DNA from: Butyrivibrio sp.
Lineage (GTDB): Bacteria > Bacillota_A > Clostridia > Lachnospirales > Lachnospiraceae
Assembly: GCA_017996845.1 (NCBI GenBank)
Contig: JAGOGF010000123.1
Location: 1-7,232 of the forward strand
DNA length: 7,232 nucleotides
Direction of reading: 5' to 3'
In this document: positions 1 to 5,804 of the stretch, one piece after another
Position numbering within the stretch: position 1 is the first letter of the stretch
Layout of the letters: each line of letters begins with the position of its first letter
Notes under the pieces: generated by a model
Databases searched by the model: none
What the model was told of the DNA's origin: nothing
What the model saw: the letters and a program-made list of their open reading frames with translations, nothing else
Made by a program: the position numbers and the translations under genes

Positions 1-543
1 GCAGTTGGAATGGGTAAGTACAGGTACTTTGGAAAAGATATCATTGACTATTTATTGTATATTCCGGTCGTTATTCCGGAAGTCGTTCTTGGCATTGCTT
101 TGTTGTGTGTTTTTTCAATCTGTCAGATTCCGCTTGGACTTTTTTCCATAACCATTGCGCATGCAACGTTTTGTATCCCGTTTGTCGTATTTACAGTAAG
201 AGCAAGACTGGCAGGATTTGACGGGTTTCTGGAAGAAGCAGCAATGGATCTTGGTGCCAATCGTTTTCAGACATTTATGAAGGTTACATTCCCCCTTTTA
301 TTACCTGGGGTAATCTCCGGTGCACTGCTGGCTTTTTCACTTTCCTTAGATGATGTGATCATCAGTTTTTTTGTCAGTGGACCCAACAGTATTACGCTTC
401 CGGTCAAGATATTCTCCATGGTGAAAACTGGCGTAACACCGGAAGTAAATGCACTTTCTACGATTATCATGCTGGTGGTTATGGTGGCAATCAGTCTTAA
501 TACAGGTGCGCAGGTAAAGAAGCTTAAAAAGAAAACGTTTTGA
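1..543 (+). CDS. potC: PotC-like spermidine/putrescine-type ABC transporter permease, 5'-truncated by window edge
   Basis: This is the inner-membrane permease subunit of a polyamine-type ABC importer. The frame is open from base 1 (codons gca gtt gga precede the first ATG at 10). PotC proteins are usually about 260 residues and only about 180 are here, so the N-terminal third lies outside the window and ATG 10 is internal. The sequence shows hydrophobic spans at roughly nt 37-120, 130-200, 290-375 and 450-520. The cytoplasmic EAA loop (E-A-A, then G, ending in LLLPG) spans nt 232-309 and docks the ATPase subunit. The stretch LDDVIISFFVSGP and the downstream LPVKIFSMVKTGVTPEVNAL pattern are characteristic of PotC rather than of other binding-protein-dependent permeases. 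It ends in a lysine-rich tail. The usual downstream gene, the PotD binding protein, is absent; an amidohydrolase follows. Substrate is inferred from family only: related permeases also carry other small cationic or amide compounds. Confidence 0.88.
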   Translation, partial: AVGMGKYRYFGKDIIDYLLYIPVVIPEVVLGIALLCVFSICQIPLGLFSITIAHATFCIPFVVFTVRARLAGFDGFLEEAAMDLGANRFQTFMKVTFPLLLPGVISGALLAFSLSLDDVIISFFVSGPNSITLPVKIFSMVKTGVTPEVNALSTIIMLVVMVAISLNTGAQVKKLKKKTF

Positions 544-550
544 AAATACA

Positions 551-558
551 GAAGGAGA
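551..558 (+). promoter_or_regulatory. Ribosome binding site of the amidohydrolase
   Basis: The sequence gaaggaga contains AGGAG at 553-557, six bases before ATG 564. It decides the start: the in-frame TTG at 540, which overlaps the permease stop codon, has no such site in front of it. Confidence 0.75.
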
Positions 559-563
559 ATGGA

Positions 564-2192
564 ATGTCGGCTGATCTGATCATAAAAAGTAAAAAAATAT
601 TTACGGCACTGCAGGATGTTCCACAGGAAGCAGCGGTTATCATTCAGGGAAAAAGAATTTTGGATGTAGTACATTATGGAGAAGAATTGAAATATGCAGA
701 TGAACATACCCGTATAGTAGACGCCGGTAAAAAACTGGTCATGCCGGGGTTTATTGATGCACATACGCATTTTTTCCAGGGATCACTGATATTCAGTAAC
801 TTTGTCTGTACTGAAATTGAACATGCAATATCGGAAGAGGATTGCGCGTGCATGATTGGGAAATTTGCAGCAGATCATCCGGAAATGGCTGTTATTCGCG
901 GATTCGGATGGTTTCTGCCAAAATGGAAAGGGAGTCCGTCGTTTCCGACAAGGGATAGTCTGGATAAAGTGGTTCCGGATCGACCTGTCTATATGGTCTG
1001 TGCTGATACACACAGTATGTGGCTGAATACAAAGGCATTGGAAATGTGTAATATAACGGCAGACATGCCGGTGAAGAGCGGATATATCGGGACAGACGAA
1101 ACAGGGAAACCGGATGGCATGCTGGTAGAACCGGATGCATATGCACCGGCGATGAAAAAGTTTACTGAATTTTCTGATGAAGAGACCCTGGTTATCTTCA
1201 AAGATTTTCTTAAAAAAGCGGCAGAACTCGGAATTACCGGAATGAGTGAAATGTATGCGGAAGATTATACGGAGGAAATTCATCACAAATACAGTTTGGT
1301 AAAAAAACTGGAAATGTCCGGTGCATTGTCACTTCGACTCAGTATTTTCACAAGGCTTTTTGGATATGATCAATTTGAAAAAGTCCTGGACTGGAAAAAA
1401 GAAATGGATTCAGATTGTTTTCAGATTGCTGGGGTAAAAGGGTTTATTGACGGGGTGGTGGAGACTTATACAGGTTTGCTGACAGAGCCCTATTCAGACA
1501 GACCTGACACCTGCGGTATCGGGGTACCGCTTGAACCCCGGGAAAGCATTCAAAAATCTGTTTCGGCAGCCAATGCAGCAGGTCTTCCGGTCCGACTGCA
1601 TTGTATTGCAGACGGTTCGGTACATATGGCGCTGGATATTTTCGCAGAATCAAACCGGATAAATGGGAAAAGGAAAATTCCGAATACCATTGAACATATC
1701 GAAAATATTCTGCCGGAAGATCTGAACCGATTTGCACAGGAGGAGGTTATTCCATCGATGCAGCCGATGCATCTGCTTCTGGACAATAATTTCAAGAAAG
1801 TAAGAATCGGGAAAGAAAGAGCTCTTTTAGAATGGCCGATCAGAACCCTGCTTGAAAAGAGCGGGGCGGTAGCACTTGGATCAGACTTTCCGGTGGTAGA
1901 ACCGGATCCATTACATGGAATATATGCGGCTGTGACCAGAAAAAGTTTTGATGGTATACAGGAAGGCGAAAATCCATGGGAAACAATTACACTGTCACAG
2001 GCACTGAGAGGATATACAATTGATGCTGCAAAGGTGTATGGTATGGAAAATAGAACCGGATCGCTTGAAAAAGGAAAGTATGCAGATATTATTATTCTGG
2101 AGAGCAATCTGTTTGAGACAGATGTTGATGATCTGTGGAAGAAAACTGTTAATAAGACGATATTTAATGGTAAGGTAATTTTTGAAAAATGA
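564..2192 (+). CDS. YtcJ-like metal-dependent amidohydrolase (Amidohydro_3 family)
   Basis: A 542-residue cytoplasmic hydrolase of the amidohydrolase superfamily, YtcJ/NfdA-like branch, normal length for that family. An N-terminal beta-sandwich segment (about 1-58) leads into the TIM barrel. Metal-site residues visible are the HxH motif in PGFIDAHTHF (H67, H69), the lysine of VKGFIDG (K292), H346 in LHCIADGSV, H378 in IEHIE and the catalytic aspartate of GSDFPV (D441). The C-terminal sandwich is marked by TGSLEKGKYADIIILE (about 498-513). The family motif usually reads HaiGDrA; here it is HCIADGS, so the glycine before the aspartate is alanine. No signal peptide is seen. The start is ATG 564, set by the AGGAG site. 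The gene follows the PotC-like permease by 20 nt, so it is probably co-transcribed, and the imported compound may be its substrate. YtcJ relatives cleave N-substituted amides, but the true substrate cannot be read from sequence. Confidence 0.87.
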   Translation: MSADLIIKSKKIFTALQDVPQEAAVIIQGKRILDVVHYGEELKYADEHTRIVDAGKKLVMPGFIDAHTHFFQGSLIFSNFVCTEIEHAISEEDCACMIGKFAADHPEMAVIRGFGWFLPKWKGSPSFPTRDSLDKVVPDRPVYMVCADTHSMWLNTKALEMCNITADMPVKSGYIGTDETGKPDGMLVEPDAYAPAMKKFTEFSDEETLVIFKDFLKKAAELGITGMSEMYAEDYTEEIHHKYSLVKKLEMSGALSLRLSIFTRLFGYDQFEKVLDWKKEMDSDCFQIAGVKGFIDGVVETYTGLLTEPYSDRPDTCGIGVPLEPRESIQKSVSAANAAGLPVRLHCIADGSVHMALDIFAESNRINGKRKIPNTIEHIENILPEDLNRFAQEEVIPSMQPMHLLLDNNFKKVRIGKERALLEWPIRTLLEKSGAVALGSDFPVVEPDPLHGIYAAVTRKSFDGIQEGENPWETITLSQALRGYTIDAAKVYGMENRTGSLEKGKYADIIILESNLFETDVDDLWKKTVNKTIFNGKVIFEK

Positions 2193-2270
2193 AAGATGCT
2201 CGTGTAAAGACCGAATGACCAGATAAGAAATTCTTATAATTTCATTTTGTTTGCCATTGCTGTGATAAAA

Positions 2271-2325
2271 GAGACAAACTGCTTTATAATTGTATTCATG
2301 ATAAAGTAGTTTGTTTTTGTTGTTT
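2271..2325 (+). terminator. Hairpin with T-run, probable terminator of the permease-amidohydrolase operon
   Basis: The arms acaaactgctttat (2274-2287) and ataaagtagtttgt (2301-2314) pair over 14 positions with a single G-U pair and a 13-base loop. The T-rich stretch tttttgttgttt follows directly. The position, about 80 nt past the amidohydrolase stop, fits a rho-independent terminator. The stem is AT-rich and the loop rather large, so efficiency is uncertain. A TATAAT hexamer (2285-2290) lies at the loop side of the left arm. Confidence 0.6.
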
Positions 2326-2344
2326 GAAGGAGATGTAATATATT

Positions 2345-2350
2345 GAGGTG
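2345..2350 (+). promoter_or_regulatory. Ribosome binding site of the toroid-fold gene
   Basis: GAGGTG matches the 16S rRNA anti-Shine-Dalgarno over six bases and sits six bases before ATG 2357. The GTG at 2348, which would give a slightly longer protein, is part of this site and so is unlikely to be the start. A second purine-rich stretch, aaggag at 2327-2332, is too far upstream to serve either codon well. Confidence 0.65.
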
Positions 2351-2356
2351 AGAGGA

Positions 2357-3202
2357 ATGGCTGTAGAAGAGAGGTATAAAGCAGATGTGGATGCCATATT
2401 GTCCCGCAGGTATGATAATGGTGCAGATTATTGGACGACACTTGATAAGCGCCTTATAAAAGGATCACCATTTTCCATGCTGGAATGTATAATGTATCTG
2501 TTGGAATTAGGGATGGAACCTACCGAGCCTTTACTGGAAGAATGTGCCGGCATAATATTCAGTGCATGGCGGGAAGATGGAAGTTTTAAGGTGTATCCGC
2601 AAGGTTCCGTTTACCCATGTCATACTGCCAATGCAGTTCGTGTACTTTGTCACATGGGTTATGCTTCTGATGTCAGAATGCAGAAGACCTTCCAGTATCT
2701 ATTGCATACACAATATACAGATGGCGGTTGGCGTTGCAATAAGTTTAGCTTTGGTCGAGGTCCGGAAACGGAGTATTCCAATCCGCTCCCAACGCTTATG
2801 ATTCTGGATGCGTTCCGGTTTAGAGAGGATTATAACAAAGAACCGGCGCTTGATAGGGCGGTAGATTTTTTGCTTATGCACTGGACAATACGAAAACCGA
2901 TTGGGCCATGCCATTATGGGATTGGCACATTGTTTATGCAGGTTGAATATCCCTTCCGCAATTACAATCTTTTTGTTTATGTATATGTCTTATCCTTCTA
3001 TAATCGTGCGAAGCAGGATCCGCGGTTCCTCGAAGCATTGAAAGCACTGGAATCCAGGCTCGTGGATGGCCAGGTTGTTGTCGAGCGTGTTGTTCCGAAG
3101 TTGGCCGGGTTTTCTTTTTGCAGAAAAGGGGAACCAAGTTCCCTGGCAACGATACGATACTACGAAATCCTAAGGAATCTTGATAAAAAAAATAAAATCT
3201 AA
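2357..3202 (+). CDS. Prenyltransferase/squalene-cyclase-like alpha/alpha-toroid protein, function unknown
   Basis: A 281-residue, apparently soluble protein. Repeating helical-hairpin units each begin near a glycine/aromatic turn: REDGSFKVYP (72-81), TDGGWRC (121-127), KPIGPCHYG (180-188) and AGFSFCRKGEP (250-260). Each is followed by a helix-rich segment such as CHTANAVRVL, NPLPTLMILDAF, NYNLFVYVYVL and SSLATIRYYEIL. The DGGW-type turn is the hallmark of the superfamily that includes squalene cyclases and protein prenyltransferase beta subunits. At 281 residues it is much shorter than a squalene-hopene cyclase (over 600), and the cyclase catalytic DxDD motif is not seen. C88-H89, C127, C185-H186 and C255 sit at equivalent positions of the repeats, which could make a metal or thiol site; that is inference. 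No partner gene is evident: the upstream gene is separated by a probable terminator and the downstream GNAT gene lies 78 nt away. An enzymatic role in isoprenoid chemistry should not be assumed. Confidence 0.72.
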   Translation: MAVEERYKADVDAILSRRYDNGADYWTTLDKRLIKGSPFSMLECIMYLLELGMEPTEPLLEECAGIIFSAWREDGSFKVYPQGSVYPCHTANAVRVLCHMGYASDVRMQKTFQYLLHTQYTDGGWRCNKFSFGRGPETEYSNPLPTLMILDAFRFREDYNKEPALDRAVDFLLMHWTIRKPIGPCHYGIGTLFMQVEYPFRNYNLFVYVYVLSFYNRAKQDPRFLEALKALESRLVDGQVVVERVVPKLAGFSFCRKGEPSSLATIRYYEILRNLDKKNKI

Positions 3203-3280
3203 CACCTATGTTTATAAGGAAAAAACGGACTATCCGGATCCGTATGCAAATAGAGTATTGTTTCATTCAGGAAAGGAAAT

Positions 3281-3850
3281 ATGGATATGCTCACACATTC
3301 AGGGACACAAACGATTAAAACAGAAAGATTGATTCTTCGCAGATTTGCGTACAGCGATGATGATTCAATGCTGAAATATTGGATTTCAGACCCCGAAATA
3401 CAGTCACTTTATTCTGAACCGGTATATACTACAAAAGAAGAAGTAAAAGAATTGCTTGATCAATATATTTTTTCCTATGAAAAAGAAAATTATTACAGAT
3501 GGGCGATTATTACCAAAGAAACGAATCAATGTATTGGTCAGATTGCATATTTTCTTGTTGATGAGAAAAACAATTTTGCTGAAATAGAATATTGTATAGG
3601 CGCTGCGTTTCAATGTAAGGGATTTGCCACAGAGGCAACGAAAGCAGTTATAAAATATGGCTTTGAAAATATAAATCTTCATAAGGTACAAATTTGTACG
3701 AAAACAATTAATGAACCATCAAAACGTGTTATAGAGAAATGCGGGTTTACCTATGAGGGAACCTTGCGTGATTATTTCTGTGTAAAGGATGAATATATCG
3801 GAAGACTATACTACTCTATTCTGGAAAGTGAATATCAGCTGCAGCGATAA
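3281..3850 (+). CDS. GNAT N-acetyltransferase, RimJ/RimL type (Acetyltransf_3)
   Basis: A 189-residue cytoplasmic acetyltransferase that would move acetyl from acetyl-CoA to an amine. The N-terminus TIKTERLILRRF (11-22) is the typical first strand of RimJ/RimL relatives. Motif A covers IEYCIGAAFQCKGFATEA (about 102-119), with the pyrophosphate-binding Q111-x-x-G-x-A116. Motif B is NEPSKRVIEKCGFTYEGTLRD (about 144-164), where the asparagine and the CGF turn are usual. Family members acetylate ribosomal protein N-termini, small molecules or antibiotics, and nothing here separates these. The start is ATG 3281 with aaaggaa just upstream; ATG 3287 is a possible alternative because the spacing to 3281 is short. 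It sits before the ABC-F/ANT pair but a 166-nt gap with its own candidate promoter suggests separate transcription. Parts of the gene are noticeably AT-rich compared with neighbours. Confidence 0.85.
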   Translation: MDMLTHSGTQTIKTERLILRRFAYSDDDSMLKYWISDPEIQSLYSEPVYTTKEEVKELLDQYIFSYEKENYYRWAIITKETNQCIGQIAYFLVDEKNNFAEIEYCIGAAFQCKGFATEATKAVIKYGFENINLHKVQICTKTINEPSKRVIEKCGFTYEGTLRDYFCVKDEYIGRLYYSILESEYQLQR

Positions 3851-3871
3851 AGGTTTTGAGTAGTTTGGAAG

Positions 3872-3898
3872 AAAACAGGTACAATAATTGTCTGTTTT
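3872..3898 (+). terminator. Small hairpin after the GNAT gene, possible weak terminator
   Basis: The arms aaaacag (3872-3878) and ctgtttt (3892-3898) pair fully. An inner acaa/ttgt pairing closes a three-base loop, with a two-base bulge (gt) on the left side. The right arm ends in four Ts but no longer T-run follows. It lies 22 nt past the GNAT stop, as a terminator would, and overlaps the start of the candidate ABC-F promoter. Confidence 0.35.
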
Positions 3899-3925
3899 GA
3901 ATCATAGACTGTGGAATATCATAAT
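3897..3925 (+). promoter_or_regulatory. Candidate sigma-A promoter of the ABC-F/ANT operon
   Basis: A -35-like TTGAAT (3897-3902; four of six consensus bases) and a -10-like CATAAT (3920-3925; five of six) are separated by 17 bases. Transcription would begin near 3932, giving a leader of about 85 nt before the ABC-F start. This is the best-spaced pair in the gap between the GNAT and ABC-F genes. A second -10-like TATGAT at 3949-3954 has no good -35. Confidence 0.4.
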
Positions 3926-3980
3926 TTCTACTGTGTTCAGACAGACTTTATGATAAGATGACCGATGAATAGAAGAGCGC

Positions 3981-4007
3981 ATGTACCATTTAACAGAAAC
4001 ACCATAG
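3981..4007 (+). CDS. Possible leader peptide (MYHLTETP) upstream of the ABC-F gene
   Basis: An eight-codon frame, ATG at 3981 and TAG at 4005-4007, lies in the leader of the ABC-F gene. Its stop codon overlaps by two bases the Shine-Dalgarno (AGGGAG, 4006-4011) of that gene, so translation of one would affect access to the other. Many ABC-F resistance genes are controlled by short leader peptides on which antibiotic-stalled ribosomes act, which makes the position suggestive. Its own ribosome binding site (agaagag, 3971-3977) is poor and closely spaced, and a frame this short arises easily by chance. Confidence 0.25.
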   Translation: MYHLTETP

Positions 4008-4011
4008 GGAG
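4006..4011 (+). promoter_or_regulatory. Ribosome binding site of the ABC-F gene
   Basis: AGGGAG lies five bases before ATG 4017. It overlaps the stop codon of the short upstream frame at 3981-4007, the layout expected if the two are translationally coupled. Confidence 0.6.
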
Positions 4012-4016
4012 CAATT

Positions 4017-5777
4017 ATGATAAAGGTTCAGAATTTGTCTTACGCATTTCCGCAAAAAGATTTATACAATAAAATTTCTTTTACAATAGAAGAAGATGCA
4101 CATTGTGCTTTGATTGGTATCAATGGAACAGGGAAAAGTACGTTGCTTGATATACTCATGCATACAGAAGACTATCTGTACGATGGAAAAATAGAAATTG
4201 ACAATATGGGCAGAACCGGCTATGTAAGTCAGTTTTCACAATTAGATCCCCAGGAAGATCTGAGTGTATTGCAATATCTCAGCGATGAATTTGTAAAGCT
4301 GGAACAAAAAATAGCAGATTTGTGTAAGCAGATGGAAACAGCCACAGAGCTGGAAGAGATTTTTGCGGATTATCAGAAAGCGTCAGATGAATGGAATGCG
4401 ATTGATGGTGATTCATACGAAATCAATATAAAAAAACAGTTGAAAATTGCGGATCTGCAAACGCTGGAAAAACAGAAAATCAGCAGCTTAAGCGGTGGGG
4501 AATTTAAACTGATCCAGATCATCAAAGAGATGATGCTGAGTCCTGGACTTCTTATTATGGATGAACCGGATGTCTTTCTGGATTTTAAGCGTTTGAATGC
4601 ACTGCGAAATCTGATCAATGCCTATAAGGGAACACTTCTTGTAATTACACATAACAGGTACCTGCTAAATCACTGCTTTAACAAAATACTGCATATGGAA
4701 AATATGGATGTGCAGGAGTTTGACGGGACCTATACAGAATATAATTATGAGCTTCTTGCAGGTAAAATAGATTTGGAAGAAGCAGCGGCAGCAGATCAGG
4801 CAGAAATCGACCGTCAAAGCAAAATTCTGGAGAAGTCGCGAAAGAAATCAATGCAGTTTGACAATGAGGCGCTTGGGAGAGCCGTTCATGCCAGGCAGAC
4901 CATGGTTGACCGGCTCAAAGCAAGAAAGACAAAGGCTCCCTTTGTTGATATCAGGCAGCCGGAAATCTGTTTTAACATGGGAGATGAAGTAACAGAGGAA
5001 ACAATTCTGGAATTAAAAGATTATAGTGTCGCTTTTGATAAGCAACTTCTGGAGCAGGTGAATTTTGAAATGAAGCCGACAGATCATGTTGCGATTGTAG
5101 GCAATAATGGAACCGGAAAGACAACCATACTATGTGAAATCTTTGAAAATAAAAAAGATACGATCAAAGTAAGTAATAATGCGAAGATCAGCATGTTTTC
5201 TCAGATTACCGGAGCATTATATGAAGAAGAGAAAACGATATATGAAATTTTTGAAGAAAAAGGATTTGATAAAAAAAATGATATAGAAGATTACCTGAAA
5301 AAGTATGGATTTGAAAAAGATATGCTGGATCAGAAAGTCAGTGAATTATCCGGAGGTGAAAAGGATTTAATTCAGTTGGCAGCGCTTTCACTGGAAAAAA
5401 ACAATTTCCTGTTGCTGGATGAACCAACCGGGCATCTGGATGTCTATGCGCAGAATGCATTGGAACAGGCAATCAGGGAGTATAAAGGTGCAATTCTGAT
5501 GGTATCGCATGATTATTATACGGTGGCTGGCTGCATGGATTATGTACTTCTGGCAGAAAACAATACACTGCGCAAAATGAGTATCCGCAGATTTCGGCAG
5601 ATGATTTATGCGAATTACTTTGATAAAGATTATGTGATTCTGGAGCAAAATAAAAAAGAGCTGGAAACAAAAATTCAGGAACTGCTGCAAAAAAATGAAT
5701 TTGAAAAAGCTAAGGTTTTGCTGGAAGAACTGGAAAAAACAATTAAGAAAATGAAGAGTTCGGTAAAAACGATTTAA
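4017..5777 (+). CDS. ABC-F family ATPase, probable ribosomal protection (antibiotic resistance) protein
   Basis: A 586-residue soluble protein with two ATP-binding cassettes and no membrane segments, so a translation-factor type ABC protein rather than a transporter. Cassette 1: Walker A GINGTGKST (34-42), Q-loop Q72, signature LSGGE (158-162), Walker B IMDEP (180-184), H-switch H212. Cassette 2: Walker A GNNGTGKTT (362-370), Q396, signature LSGGE (444-448), LLDEPTGHLD (466-475), H498. The charged linker of about 245-330 is where ABC-F proteins contact P-site tRNA and the peptidyl-transferase centre. The last 45 residues (about 542-586) are Lys/Glu-rich and predicted coiled coil, as in several members. 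Known resistance members (Vga, Lsa, Msr, VmlR, CplR) dislodge macrolides, lincosamides, streptogramin A or pleuromutilins from the ribosome; which drugs apply here cannot be told. Cassette 1 has DEPDVFLD where ABC-F proteins normally read DEPTNHLD. The ANT gene 27 nt downstream supports a resistance role. The gene ends with tandem TAA TAA stops. Confidence 0.87.
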   Translation: MIKVQNLSYAFPQKDLYNKISFTIEEDAHCALIGINGTGKSTLLDILMHTEDYLYDGKIEIDNMGRTGYVSQFSQLDPQEDLSVLQYLSDEFVKLEQKIADLCKQMETATELEEIFADYQKASDEWNAIDGDSYEINIKKQLKIADLQTLEKQKISSLSGGEFKLIQIIKEMMLSPGLLIMDEPDVFLDFKRLNALRNLINAYKGTLLVITHNRYLLNHCFNKILHMENMDVQEFDGTYTEYNYELLAGKIDLEEAAAADQAEIDRQSKILEKSRKKSMQFDNEALGRAVHARQTMVDRLKARKTKAPFVDIRQPEICFNMGDEVTEETILELKDYSVAFDKQLLEQVNFEMKPTDHVAIVGNNGTGKTTILCEIFENKKDTIKVSNNAKISMFSQITGALYEEEKTIYEIFEEKGFDKKNDIEDYLKKYGFEKDMLDQKVSELSGGEKDLIQLAALSLEKNNFLLLDEPTGHLDVYAQNALEQAIREYKGAILMVSHDYYTVAGCMDYVLLAENNTLRKMSIRRFRQMIYANYFDKDYVILEQNKKELETKIQELLQKNEFEKAKVLLEELEKTIKKMKSSVKTI

Positions 5778-5793
5778 TAAAAGAAGGAACGAC

Positions 5794-5800
5794 GGAAGGA
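5794..5800 (+). promoter_or_regulatory. Ribosome binding site of the aminoglycoside adenylyltransferase
   Basis: GGAAGGA precedes two adjacent in-frame ATG codons, by four bases to 5805 and by seven bases to 5808. The spacing slightly favours the second, so the protein may be 286 rather than 287 residues. Confidence 0.55.
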
Positions 5801-5804
5801 TATC

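Noticed and set aside
540..563. TTG start at 540 for the amidohydrolase, overlapping the permease stop
   Set aside because: No ribosome binding site precedes it, while AGGAG at 553-557 is correctly spaced for ATG 564, and family N-termini begin close to MSADLIIKSKKIF.
267..770. Minus-strand open frame opposite the permease and amidohydrolase genes
   Set aside because: It is antisense to two well-supported coding regions, has no recognisable domain, and its composition reflects the complement of those genes. The same holds for other antisense frames such as 1550-2107, 6039-6512 and 6110-6553.
2348..2356. GTG start at 2348 for the toroid protein
   Set aside because: The GTG forms part of the GAGGTG ribosome site that serves ATG 2357, and no suitable site lies at the right distance before it.
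1995..2441. Minus-strand open frame crossing the gap between the amidohydrolase and toroid genes
   Set aside because: It runs antisense into both flanking genes and through the probable terminator; the translation has no recognisable motif.
3229..3247. Small inverted repeat acgga/tccgt and palindrome cggatccg between the toroid and GNAT genes
   Set aside because: The stem is only five pairs with no T-run, consistent with chance; I see no clear function in this 78-nt gap.
3918..3954. Hairpin in the ABC-F leader as a transcription attenuator
   Set aside because: The pairing is moderate and is followed by tgataagatg, not a T-run, so it does not look like an intrinsic terminator.
3965..4072. 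35-codon frame (starting MNRRAHVPF) crossing the ABC-F start in another phase
   Set aside because: It has no good ribosome site and more than half of it lies in or over the ABC-F start region, so it is probably a chance frame.
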